From Seiridium cupressi (taxonomy: Eukaryota > Ascomycota > Sordariomycetes > Amphisphaeriales > Sporocadaceae), in contig JARVKI010000072.1 of NCBI GenBank assembly GCA_036674765.1, positions 62,001 through 126,000 on the forward strand: a stretch of DNA of 64,000 bases. The letters are read 5' to 3'. The notes beneath the pieces are model-generated. The model saw nothing but the letters and a program-made list of their open reading frames with translations. It had not been told where the DNA came from and made no database searches. Within the stretch, counting starts at the first letter, position 1. Each line of letters opens with the position of its first letter. Of the stretch, positions 37,488 through 48,959 are shown one piece after another. A program made the translations under genes and the position numbers.

Positions 37488-40326
37488 TGGTATACACTGA
37501 AGTTCGTCAAGTGCCATATGAGACGGCAGATCAAGTGGAATGATTCGCGAGAACTAAGCTTTTCTATGTACCATTATGGCATACAATTTAATAAGAGGGC
37601 AGAATGCCTCTATCGACTATTACTTTATTGAATACACACAATTAAAATGGTCAGGTTCAATGTACATTTCTCATTTAATATAGCATTACATATGATTTAT
37701 TTAGTTTGGACTATATCTTAGGTGTATGCTGATCCATGAGTCCGTATGAAAACTATTACTATACTATGGAAATAATATTGTATACGATGGTCTTTGATAA
37801 AGATGTCATGGCTAGCTGTGGTCCTCATCTTAGCCGAGGTGGGATGAAGTTAGCTGAAACTTCTAATATAGGAGTTCGAGCTTGCAACTATTGGATTAAA
37901 CTGTATATGAAGAATACACGAAAGGATAATAATATATTATATCTTTCCTATCACCTAAGTATCTTGGAGCTCTCAAGAGCAACATATTTCCGAAAAGCTG
38001 AGAGAATCACCCACGAAGACCGTAGAGATCCGTCGTTACTGCCTCGAACCAACGGATAGGCTGCCACAAGAGACAACAAGATTCCATGCACGAAGAGATC
38101 TGTCAACGATACCGAGACTTCAGTGGGAATCTCATAACACTGAGAACTCAAATCAACACTCACCCATCATTACTTGCATTTCTACAACAATGGCAGCAAG
38201 CAGCTCAATGGAGACGAATTCCTCTGGGGCATATGTGGCTTGCAAGGCCACTGTGATCAACTTATAGCCTGAGTTGGTCATTTTTGGAGAACAACAGACG
38301 GCTGTGTACATAGTGCACTTTGTCCCCTATCATAGCCTTCCATAGGAGTCGAAAAAAGAGGTACGTCTACCCGATGACTCTGTGACCGAGTGCGCGACGC
38401 TGGATCTTGTTCTTGTCGTCTCGAATGCCAGCAGCCTCGAGACTCTGCCTCTACCTGGTGCTAGAGATCGAATATTTTCCATGTTCTGTGGGTGTTTTAA
38501 TATGCAGCCATCAGCCCGAGGTGTGCCTAGTTGCAGCTTAGGTGGCGTCCAAACACATGTCTTTGCAACATGGACCAAAGAACTGAGTGGCAAAATGAAT
38601 TCCTGTATTTCTTGCAGTGGATGGAGAACCAGCTAACCATGGGAGACCCAGATGCGAAACTTATGTGTTGACGTGTCGCTTCCTAAGTCGTCTGATTAGG
38701 CGCTGAAGAACTCGGTGTGGTCGTGAGCCCTCCGACTCCTTTACGTTACGGAAGGGACACTCAACCAAATCCATAAGGCTTCCACCATGATACCTGAAAC
38801 TATTTAAGTAGCGCGGCGCTCATTGCATGGCTATCCCGACGGGCGGTGAGGTTGGCGGTTATTTGAGCACACGATTGGCGTAGCCGCGATACTGGGTCTC
38901 TACCCGACACTAGGTCTTACCCGAGTGCGGGTTAACCGATCAACACCAACCACTTATAGCACCACAAGCCTCGCCGGACCGAAATGGGGATTTCAGCGCA
39001 AAATGCCCAATCCTGAATGCTGAAAACCCGAAACAAACGGACATGCGCAGGCAAGCCACGTTGAACGCCATTGCCTACTCGCTTGCATTAGTAGCAGAGG
39101 CTACCCATAGCTTAAACGCCAGCATGGACTGAACGATCAAGAAGCAGCAATACCATGATTGATGAGTGTCTTGCTTCGCATGTCGATATCGAGTTGAGCT
39201 AGAATCTACCCAACCAGTGCTAGGAAGGTGGGCTCGCATTAGTGACCCGCAGTTCAACAACTCAGCTTCTTGATGTCCTTGATGTCCTACCCCTATGCAG
39301 GGTCTTTCCTTCATTCCATTCTCAAACCCCTTGTCGACGTGTAAGTGGCTCCCTGGCGTACACAGAACAATATGAAATAGCGCCGCATTCGGTGGCTTGC
39401 TTCATAGCTGTGATAGGCCAATATGGCAATGTTACCGCTCGTTTCGGTACTTCTGGAAGTGTATCTTTACCGCCAGCAATGGCACTTTGCTTCGCTAAGC
39501 CTGGAGATTTCGCTTGCGTCCAAAAACATGCTCCAGTAACAAGTGTGAATTAACTGGATAGCTGAGATGCACAAGGTCAGGGCTGCCTTTCAGTCCGTCA
39601 CCGTTGTGGCTCCCGCATTGTGATACGCAAAGAGCTGCTCTTCGACGAGGCCTACGAAGTCCTCGAACACGAATATGTCACTACGTGATGGGTCACTCAA
39701 ACTAGTGCCCAAATCATGCAATACTAATTCCGGGTATCTAGTCTACTAGTCGCAGACGAGCCTCCCCCAAATCCGCTTTTGGCGCAAGTGCATTAACACC
39801 AGGCGGCTGCCATAACCACTTCTCCAGCGCCATCATTGCCGAGTCCTAGTAGAAGGGGCTACAGTGTCGCGAATACACGCTCTAAGGTCCAATCAACATA
39901 CGGTCGAGAGCTAGTAAGGCTTGTTTCCGCCCAAAAATAGTTCTTTTAGTCTCACTACCCCTTTGGTCTAGGCCACCTAACCATATCTGCCATACTGGTT
40001 TACCAGTTTCTTCAGCAAAAACAAGTGAGTGGAGGCGTCGTGCGCCGAGAGCCTCATATATCCCCGAACATGATTTAAAACAGGCATGGCTGAACGCTTG
40101 CTACTTCTCTATATAGAGGACCAAACCACCACCTATCTGCTTGCTGAGGAACACGAGCCACATAAAACCATTCAAATCTCGCTAATAGAAGACGCCTACA
40201 TAAAATTACACACTTGATACCTTTTCAAACATAGATCTAGTGTCTCTACCAGCTACTTCATCACACATTTCTGTCCTGGGCCTTCTTCCCTATCGAATCA
40301 TCCCCAATCCCTACGGCACGCCAAAG
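37488..40326. other. Gene-poor, partly AT-rich intergenic DNA
   Basis: 2.8 kb with no supported gene. The first 500 bp (37490-37960) is markedly AT-rich. A short direct duplication (TTGATGTCC twice) lies near 39273-39290. ORFs such as 39242-39553 show no known features. Confidence 0.5.
40110..40115 (+). promoter_or_regulatory. Possible TATA box of the small secreted-peptide gene
   Basis: TATATA within TCTATATAG, 212 bp before the candidate ATG at 40327. Spacing fits a fungal promoter with a leader of about 150-180 nt. A position-only inference. Confidence 0.3.
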
Positions 40327-40542
40327 ATGCGCACTTTTCATATATCCATGGTGGTGTCTATCTGCTTCACGATAGTCTCAGCTATGCCACTACACGCAAC
40401 AAACGAGAACGTCTCAAGGGATATTACACAAACTCCAGTGAGCAGGACAACCGAGTCACTTCATCTCAAGTCAAGGAGCCTCAACGCGTGGCTTTGGGGC
40501 TCGCCTTGTAACTCGGAGGATGAAGGATGTCATGTCGAGTGA
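40327..40542 (+). CDS. Candidate small secreted cysteine peptide precursor (71 aa)
   Basis: Not recognised as a known family. The predicted product starts with a good signal peptide (MRTFHISMVVSICFTIVSA, with a cleavage site plausible after SA), then a polar stretch of about 30 residues without Cys, then a basic site (LKSRS) and a short tail WLWGSPCNSEDEGCHVE. The only cysteines in the secreted part are the two in the tail, spaced C-x6-C, the same spacing as in fungal alpha-type pheromones such as the W-C-x6-C peptides of Aspergillus. There is no KR-type repeat as in classical pheromone precursors. A TATA-like sequence and a pyrimidine-rich leader upstream support a real transcription unit. 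Alternatives are a secreted effector-like peptide or a chance ORF. Confidence 0.45.
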   Translation: MRTFHISMVVSICFTIVSAMPLHATNENVSRDITQTPVSRTTESLHLKSRSLNAWLWGSPCNSEDEGCHVE

Positions 40543-41502
40543 ACTTAATATTGGAAAGGGGAGGCATTATGTGGAAGTCGTAATCTGCTGACTATCGAGT
40601 TGGCAGTAATCTGGGAGATACGGAAATAGGATGCCAAACAGCTCTGCTAAGGAGATGACTCCTTCGGAAGACTTGCTATATACGAGAGGATTTCAGCTTT
40701 GGGGAAGCGAACTTATATATATACATATATCCAATTTAATCGCTTTTTTCTTCTTTAGTTCCCATTATATCGGTATTATTTCTTAATATTCTTAACTAGC
40801 CATCAGTTTCGAGGCACTATTTATCTAGATTATTCGCCTAGATATTTACTATAATAAGACTCGGATAAATTAGTCATCCAGTTTAACCGCCTTCAGTCTT
40901 TACGTACTGTAAATCGAATAACATTAGGTATTCCTCTCAACTCTTGTCTGTCCATACTATTCGAACTTGTCCTGTAGTTTACTGTCGTTACTTTAAGCGG
41001 TGGTTTCATGCACCTTGCTACAGTCTCTTAGTAATACTGTCGTCATTTCCAAGGTAATATCGTCATTTGAGCGTATTCAAATTGGCAATCTTTTCTTTAT
41101 GAATACACCAGTAGATTTTTGAAATTTCTACCTTTTTCTTCCTGCAGAAGAAAATATCATCCCAAAGGTGTCATTTCTCGGAATCGTAGTAGTAAGTGTT
41201 GGGATAGAGACAAAATAGTCTCACGGTATGTAAGCGAGTGTGGCTTGGCGCTTGTAGGTAGTCTCCATTCAAGGCAATGATATCTTTAGAACAAAGATCG
41301 CTGGGATCTCAATATTCATGGTACGGAACTGTGTTTACTTGTTAGAGGAATCTAATGGCTTCTTACTGCGAATGATCCTTTCTGGCGCTACCATGTAGAC
41401 CAAGTGGATAGGTTTTTGATATTCCAGTGCTCGGTGCTATCTCGGTAATTGTTGATGTGACAAGAGCTACGATAAGTGCGGCTCTTTCAACCAACAAGTG
41501 TA
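40543..41502. other. AT-rich intergenic DNA upstream of tRNA-Glu
   Basis: Nearly 1 kb; the part from about 40700 to 41150 is strongly AT-rich with many TpA steps, as in sequence worn by repeat-induced point mutation or in simple AT-rich spacer. No ORF or repeat unit recognised. Confidence 0.5.
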
Positions 41503-41592
41503 TCCGAATTGGTGTAGGGGTTAACATTTAACGCTCTCAAGATTGCAAGATCTGGTACCGTTAAGCCCGGGGTTCGATTCCCCGATTCGGAG
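41503..41592 (+). tRNA. tRNA-Glu (anticodon CTC) with an 18-nt intron
   Basis: The acceptor stem TCCGAAT pairs fully with ATTCGGA, followed by discriminator G. D-stem GTGT/ACAT and anticodon stem TAACG (41529-41533)/CGTTA (41559-41563) form. The loop reads C-T-CTC-A, so the anticodon is CTC at 41536-41538. The intron (41540-41557) sits between positions 37 and 38, the usual place for nuclear tRNA introns. The T-arm is CCGGG-TTCGATT-CCCGG-like. All parts are intact, so it should be functional and read GAG codons. Confidence 0.95.
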
Positions 41593-42734
41593 GATACAGC
41601 AGGCATGCAATGCGACGTTATTTTTGTCCATACAGTAAATTTTTTTTCCCCTCCTTCAGACTTCGTCCAGGAGACTGAGCAAAGGATGAACACTAGCAGC
41701 GACGTCGAGAGGGCTCGGACTTGTCTCGCGGCTCCAGACCTCATTTAGGCTTTGTGGCTGGAGACAGTCGTGTACCATGTCAAAGTATTATCCAAAATGG
41801 ACCCCAAGGTGAACAATTGAATTTACTCCATAACATACCTCCAACTTGGTGCGATCCCTGAGAGAACTATATGATGACTGTCGTAAAGAGAAGAAAAGCT
41901 CAGACCATCGTTCCAATAGCCAAGATCATCTGCTAGGTCATATCTGGAGAGGGCAGTCGACTATGTCTTTTCCGCACTTAGACATTCTAATTAAGTATGC
42001 TATCACGAGCCCATTGTTTCTGCACGGAAAGCAATGACAATGTACACAAAATATCTTTTGAAGGACTGGAATTCGCTCTTCAATTTACATCATCGTGCGA
42101 CTTCTGTATGTAATCTCTGAACGAGTGTTCATTGCAGCCCTGAATTGCTTATACCAAGCCCCCACCAGCCACAAGACAAGCCACACACAACTCAGGGACA
42201 TCAGCCCCACACCAGACACAGCATCCAGCACAGCATGATGCTATGTACTGTCAAGAAGATCATGCAGCGCTCTCTGAATTGTGTCTGCAATTTGAGATAG
42301 TTTGGAAACCTCACTGGAGCATTTGAGCTGGAATGCCATCTCACAGTTGCGATATTGGATAGAGAAACTACCACATAGACAGTAGAATAACATGGAAACC
42401 ACTACATAGACAGAAGAAGAATATGGGCAACTAATCATTCCCCATTTCCCATAGCATTTCGCCAGCAACTTTTTGTTGCAATCTTCAGCAATAGTAGAGA
42501 TGGCGGTTGATGTGTTGTACCTATTTCTCCGTTGTTGGAATGGGCTGTGCAGTTCAGTACTTTTTAATGGGGCCGTTGGTGGGGGACAAAAGATTTGGCC
42601 AATGAGGTGGGGCCTTGGGACCCGGCCAGCCCTGATCGCACTTGCCGTGCGCAATTGTGGTGGTTGCCCACAAAATTTCCTAAACTCCAGAAGATTTTTC
42701 GAACTTCTCACCATACTAACCACCAAAGCAACAG
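41593..42734. other. Intergenic region between tRNA-Glu and the rpl4 leader
   Basis: 1.1 kb. A minus-strand ORF at 42241-42726 overlaps the presumed rpl4 promoter and leader and shows no known domain; I did not annotate it. A 31-nt tandem duplication lies at 42364-42425. Confidence 0.5.
42364..42425. repeat. Imperfect tandem duplication of a 31-nt unit
   Basis: Units 42364-42394 and 42395-42425 start GAAAC and share CATAGACAG in the middle; they differ at a handful of positions. It lies about 310 bp upstream of the rpl4 leader intron. Confidence 0.75.
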
Positions 42735-42846
42735 GTAAGGCACCCCATGCCCGGCCTCCCTCTCAGCACGCCAGCAAGATCGGAATCGATGTTGTTCTCA
42801 TTGCCTTATTCACACTAACTGTTTCAACCTTGCAGCGACCCTCAAG

Positions 42847-44205
42847 ATGGCACCGACAGTCACCATCCTTTCTTCCGAGGGGAAGCCTACTGGCTCATCT
42901 CACCCTTTGCCTGCCGTCTTCGGTGCTCCCATCCGCCCAGATGTCGTCGTTTCGACATTCACCGGTATGGCTAAGAATAAACGCCAGCCGTATTCCGTGA
43001 GCGAGAAGGCTGGTCACCAGACGAGTGCTGTAGGTGTCAATCGATCCTTATGATATCGGACGCAGAAGCTAACAATTTGGCCATCCAGGAATCGTGGGGT
43101 ACCGGTTAGTACTTTTCCCCTATACTATCGACGCACGAGATTGCCTTGGGAGTTTGGTTGAAGCTGGATATCGGCTCAGACAAAATTCGATGGTTGAAGC
43201 ACAATGGGAAAACAAGAGGCTGATATTTGCTCTAGGTCGAGCTGTTGCTCGTATTCCCCGTGTCTCCGGTGGTGGTACTCACCGTGCTGGTCAGGCTGCT
43301 TTCGGTAACATGTGCCGATCTGGTCGTATGTTCGCTCCCACCAAGATCTGGCGCAAGTGGCACATCAAGATCAGCCAGGGCCAGAAGTAAGTGTCCTACC
43401 AGTGTGTGCTGGGCGCGGGTCTTGAGACTAACCGAAAATTAGGCGTTACGCTACCGCCTCTGCCATTGCTGCCTCTGCTGTCGCCCCTCTTCTGCTCGCC
43501 CGTGGTCACCAGATCTCCTCCGTCCCCGAGGTTCCCCTGGTCATTGACTCCGCTGTCTTCGAGGGTGCTGCTGCCGCCAAGACTTCCGCCGCTTTCAAGA
43601 TTCTGAGCGCCGTCGGTGCCGGTGCCGATGTTGAGAAGGCCAAGAAGTCCAAGAAGCTCCGTGCCGGTAAGGGCAAGCTCCGAGGCCGTCGCCACCGCCA
43701 GCGCCGTGGTCCTCTCGTCATCTACGACCCCAACGTCGATGGCAGGGATCTCGTGAAGGGTTTCCGCAACCTGCCCGGTGTTGAGACCTCCGATGTCTAC
43801 GCCCTGAACCTCCTCCAGCTTGCTCCTGGTGGTCACCTCGGCCGATTCGTTGTCTGGACCTCGGCTGCCTTCAAGGCCCTGGACACCATCTACGGCTCCA
43901 CCACCACGCCTTCCGAGCTCAAGAAGGATTTCCTTCTTCCCTCCAACGTGGTTTCGCAGTCCGACCTTACCCGTCTGATCAACAGCTCCGAAATCCAGAG
44001 TGTTCTGCGCGCTCCCAAGGGCACTGCTCTTACCAAGCGTGCTGGTGTCCAGAAGAAGAACCCTCTCCGCAACAAGCAGGTTCTGCTCCGCCTCAACCCT
44101 TACCACTCGACTTTCGTCAAGGAGAACTTGGGTTCGCAGAAGGCCGAGGCTGGCAAGCCCAAGCCTACTCCTGCTGAGTTCCTCGAGACCGTCCACGAGA
44201 ACTAG
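42847..44205 (+). CDS. rpl4: Cytosolic 60S ribosomal protein L4 (uL4)
   Basis: A core protein of the large ribosomal subunit. Exons: 42847-43029, 43089-43104, 43236-43386, 43443-44205 (370 aa). The second coding exon is only 16 nt (GAA TCG TGG GGT ACC G), yet it supplies ESWGTG, which joins to [20 protein letters not shown]. The family core ([64 protein letters not shown]) is complete. An intron at 42735-42835 (GTAAGG..TGCAG) appears to lie in the 5' UTR, directly before the start codon, a layout common in ribosomal protein genes. Strong C-ending codon bias matches high expression. Confidence 0.98.
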
Positions 44206-44925
44206 GTGTAACAATTGCTTGGTGAGACAGCATTGTTAGGGATTTGGGAGAGATTTGCGTCGTTTGCTATGAAAGGGAATAATCAAGAGGCGTACAGGCT
44301 CGGAATAGGTCGAGTAAATTCATGACTTCCCGCAGTTGTTCAGTAATGATACCACGTGATACGATACTTGTGATACTATATCACTCCCGTGAGGATTCAT
44401 TTTTTCCATCTTTGTATCATACCAGTGAGATCCGGGCGGAGCCAAGTGGATTATTGACAACGATACATTTTTTATTGGACAAATACCAGTAAATTGTCTT
44501 TTGTAGACACAGGTGTAGGAGTATTGTCACAGTAGTTTGTGTGTACTAACCAAATACATCATGGATTTTTATACTATGCACACACTAGCTTGCGGGTATA
44601 TCGACAGCACACCTGCCTTCCATGCTCCGGTACCATGCCACCTAGCCAGCAACTCGAAGCCGAGCACCACCAGTCGTCAAAGCCTAGACACAATCCGTCA
44701 TATGATTGTTTCCCTGACAAAGTATTTTATCCACACCAACGCCGTTCATGATTTGTTAAGGACCAACCCTGCCCCCGAGGTAATCGAACACTAGACCAGT
44801 ATGGATTCTTAAGCCTCGAACCCAGCGCCACATGGTTACTGGCCTCACCGACAGACCAAGTCATAGGTTTGTGGCAAAATGAAGGCGAGTGGTATTCGCC
44901 TGCACGCTCAGGTAAGCGCAAAGCA
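44206..44925. other. Intergenic region between convergent rpl4 and mau2
   Basis: 720 bp holding two 3' ends. Nothing else supported. Confidence 0.6.
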
Positions 44926-47900
44926 TCAGGACGGTGGTAGTGCCCCTCCCAGAGCATCTCCTGCAAAGCCGGCACCCTGATCCCACGCCTGCCTGGCCTC
45001 TGTCATCTGACCCTGGACCTCGTAACTCTGCGCTAATAGACCCTCTGCGACGCTCATCCACAGTCTGTTGCCGGCCTTCCGAGCCTGTGCAGCACCTGCT
45101 TTGGCGCTCTTTAATGCTTGATCGCCCACGATGTTCTGGAACAGCTTGGCTCGCATCAAGTTGAGTGCTATCGACAGCGTGTGCACATCGCCAAGAGTCT
45201 TGGCTCCGTTAAGGGCGATGGCGAGATGGTTCTTGGCGGCGGTCATGCCGATAGGCGGACTCGTGTGCGTAGCGGCTAGGATGAGGTTAAAGGCGGTCCG
45301 GATCTCGAGATTCGGGTGCTCGGTGCAGAGAGGACGGAGAAGTTCTATTAGCTCAGTTGTGAGACGATCGTCGCGGTGATCCGGGTGCTGCATAATCCAT
45401 ACGCGGTTGAAGGCCGACAAGACGCGGACTTCGAGCTCAGCATGGCCTTGCTTGGTTGATGCCAGACCTTGGATGTTGCCGTTCGCGTCCAGGTTGCTTT
45501 CCAGGCTCAGAAGAGCGCCTTCGTAGATTGTTTTGGCTGCGCCTAGATTGCCGGTTCCTTGATGGTATACGCCAGAGAGGTAGCACGAATAGAGGCCAAC
45601 AATCCCCTCCAAGGGCGATCTGACAAGGCTCTCCAATTCCTCGACACATTTCCACACGTCTTGCCATCGACTAGTTGTCGCTAGGTGTAGACCTCGTACA
45701 ATTTGGAGATAGCACTTGAGCTCCCTTCGCCAGTCTGCGCTTTTCATGGCCTCTGAGAGTGACGATGGGTTTGTGCGCATCTTGTGAGCATCTGCCGGGG
45801 GATCAGTACAAGTTATTTCTCCACAAAAGTCGGGGCAAATCATACTTCTTGTGAGTGAACCCAGTGCTTCGTCCCAAAGCTCAAAAATTCTCTTATCGTT
45901 TCGAGGATTCGAGTAAAGAAGACCGAGGCCACTGTAAGTATATCTGTTTCATATTAGCCCTGCTCATGGTGTGCAGACGAAAACAACCTACGTCATGATG
46001 AAAGCCTCGATCTTGGTCCAGAAGGACATGGCCAGATAATCACAATTATCATGCTCACCGCCTAGCTGAATGATGGCACGAGTATCTTCGCTAATGACTT
46101 GGTTGTTACTACTCTGCTTCTTGATGGGAAGCAAAACCTCGGTTGCGTTGAGACTCCAGCCATGATCTTGGAGTGTGTTATCCATCCGCGTCTGGAGAAG
46201 TTTCATCTTTTGCATTATCATTTGCGGAGACTTTTGGTGTAAGCTGCAGGCGAAATCCAACATTAGTATTAATATGTCCACTTGCGGAACATGCACAGAG
46301 GGATCCAATTGATATTTTTGCGACTGCGCGAGACAATTCTGTATCTTCACCACAGCATCATCTTTCATGTTCTTCAGAAGGCTGAGTCCTTCTAACAGGG
46401 ATGCGACCACGAAGATGATGGTGTCACCCCTTTGGTGAGCTAATGTCATGATGGCCCTAAGATTCTCAACGGCATGGATGTCTGACGGGTTGGAAGACTG
46501 AAGGTATAGGGAAGCCTTGAAAAAGCGAAGAGCATAGACCCAGTGCGTATGTTTCAACCTAGGCCAGCATTAGTAACTTCTGGAATGTGAGGCAAAACCA
46601 AACATGACGTACAGCTCTGCGTCCGATATCTTTTGATCGACAGCAATCATAGCTGCCTTTCCCTTTCTCTGCGACAGCATTCTCAGCTGTAGAAATTGCA
46701 TCAGGTACTTCAGATCAGCAAAACGGTACTAAATCCCAGTCAGTATTCCTTTCGGCGGCATTTTCATTTTGTCACCATGACCGAGGCTCACCTTCTCACA
46801 CAGGGTGATACCCTTCGCCAATGCAGTTTCAGCTTCCATGATATTATTTGTCTCCTCACACAATATGCTGGCATATCGAAGCTGAAGCTTAGCCTCCACC
46901 TTTGGTGCAAGCTTATTACTACTCAGGACGGTTTCGAGGCAGCCTAATCCTGTGGCGATCATCTTCTGGTATTCTTGAACGCCCTGCGGATCGAGGGTAT
47001 CTGCTAGTCGCAGCACTTCCCTTCGCGCCTTGGTAAACATTTCCTCGGCCACGCACACCAACAACGAGTTTGTATCCTGGTGATGTGGTATTAGGCCAGG
47101 CGTTGGTGCAGGAGACCTGACGGAGCTAACACTAGGACTCCTCGTCAGACCCTGCGTCATCAGACGAGGACTTGCAGAAACTCTGCCAGCCTGGTCTATC
47201 CTGACGCTCGCCGAACTGGCACTTCTGCTCTTGGCTGGAATGTTCTGCTGGGGCAGCTGAGGCGACTGTGTCATGGGCGAGTTCGCGTGAGGCGAGTTGA
47301 TGCGTGGTGAGTTCGCATGACTCGAAACAGACATTTGTCGATGCGGCTGCTGGACGTGCTGCTGTTGCGGCGTCTGCTTTCGTTGAGGCATGGCATTGGG
47401 CGGGATTGTTTGGTATTGGGGGATCGGCGACTGATGGGGAGGTGGCATCTGCTGCCAATCCATCACATGCTGGGCTTGCTGAGGCGTTTGGTGGGACTGG
47501 TGGACCTGATGGTGTTGCGGCTGGTCATATGAATGCGCATGCGTTTGCTGCTGCTGTTGGTATTGCTGAAGCTGCTGCTGTTGTTGTTGCTGCTGAACCT
47601 GAGGCATGTATTGGTTGCTCGGTCGCTGCACCGGTTGTTGAACCGGCTGCTGAGCGGCGCTCTGCAGCTGCCCCATTTGCGCTCCATATGTCCCGTTGTA
47701 CTGTGAAGACTGCTGCGGCCGTTGATCGAAGCTCGGGTCGTAACTCTGATATTGGCCTGGGTGCAGGGCGGCGTAGTTGGTGTTCGGGGCCGTTTGCTGT
47801 GGGTACCCAACCGGAGCAAAGACGGCATTCTGGTATTGGCCGTATTGCTGGTTCGAGTACTGGGGGTACTGCGAATGCGGGTTCCCATAGGCATCAAAGC

Positions 47901-47988
47901 CGTTCTGCATGTTCTGTTGCTGCGGCCATTGTTGCTGGCCGGGATTCTGGCCGTACCCTGACCCGGGCATGGAACCTCGATATGTCAT
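44926..47988 (-). CDS. mau2: Mau2/Scc4/Ssl3, cohesin loading factor subunit
   Basis: With its partner Scc2/Nipbl/Mis4 this protein loads cohesin onto chromosomes. Exons: 47988-46792, 46728-46613, 46558-45992, 45931-44926 (961 aa). The first 300 residues are disordered and extremely Gln-rich, with runs such as QQQQQQQQ and later Ser/Pro-rich segments; this is why the family alignment starts only at about residue 309 (LLVCVAEEMFTKARREVLRL). From there the protein is a long array of TPR-like helices (LQLRYASILCEETNNIMEAETALAKGI, KHTHWVYALRFFKASLYLQ, and near the end RKAGNRLWMSVAEGLLAQSYEVQGQ), matching the Cohesin_load family. All three introns keep phase. Fungal relatives vary in the length of the N-terminal tail. 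Confidence 0.92.
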
Positions 47989-48959
47989 CTCAAACTCATA
48001 ATCTTAGAGTAACAACCATGTCTTCATCTTGCTCGGCTCTCGGTTGCTTGCCTGCCCTGTTTCCTCGAGCACCACGCTTTATTCTGGACACATCACAGTC
48101 GTTTCTAGTCCGATCGACCGGGGTCGCGCAAGGTGGTTTGGTGTTGAGGAGGAAGACTATTCAGATATTATCGCAGCTACGGTCGTTAGAGTTGAATGTC
48201 GCGCCGCGCGCGCAGCTTACCCACGAGGTCAAACTAAGGGACCAGCGATCACCTGATGGAAAGGTCCGAGCGCTTAGGCTATTCAGTAGCTGCTGCATGC
48301 CGTCCGTGGGGGCTGAGAAGAGACCTTCAGTGTTACGTGCCACCCTCTGTCCAGTTAGGCAAAAAGACTCCATCAGGCCGTCCGTTTATGTTTCCTCCCC
48401 TGTTCTTCTATGGCACTCGGTGGGTTCATCGCTAATCTATAAATCAAATACTGGGGATCTCGACCAGGCTTTGCTGTTGTATCTCTTATGAACCCTTACC
48501 CACGCTAGCCTTGGCAGCCTGTGGGTTGGGGGATACATAGTAGATACATTGTAGCATCGGCACTGGAAATGCTGACGCCGGTTAGTGGGCGTCGCGACTC
48601 ACTCAACTGACATTGGCGGTCTACCGCTTATTTGTCTCGTTGTTCTGTTCTGATAATCTCTTACTCTTGCTCGAAGCCTTCTTGAGTCTTGTTCAATACA
48701 TTACATTTTATCACAGAGTCCTACCCAGTCTGTCCAGTGAGATAATCGAACCGAGGCAAGTGGGGTGCGTGCTTCGACGGCGTCTGTTTTTTTGGTTCGT
48801 CGCGACGCACGATTGAAATCCCCGACGGCGTTGCGCCCCTGACCGATCGGCCTGGCTTGTCTTATATAGATATACTCATTGTTGTTTTCGGCGATCAAGT
48901 TGGCGAATCTAAGCCATAAGTAATTATTTTTCTGCGTTCAGCGTCTTAGACTGGCTACC
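47989..48959. other. Intergenic region between divergent mau2 and the esterase gene
   Basis: About 1 kb shared 5' region. An open frame running on from the antisense of the mau2 Gln-rich segment reaches 48491 but shows no protein-like features. No supported gene. Confidence 0.55.

Noticed and set aside
42241..42726. 161-codon minus-strand ORF next to rpl4
   Set aside because: Overlaps the rpl4 promoter and leader antisense, shows no domain, and has no splice partners.
43396..44214. 272-codon open frame antisense to rpl4
   Set aside because: Same cause: strong codon bias in rpl4 leaves the opposite strand free of stops. Low-complexity product.
47304..48491. 395-codon plus-strand frame opposite mau2
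   Set aside because: Translation of the reverse of Gln-rich codons gives Ala/Gly/Val-rich sequence. It is a mirror of the repeat region and not a gene.
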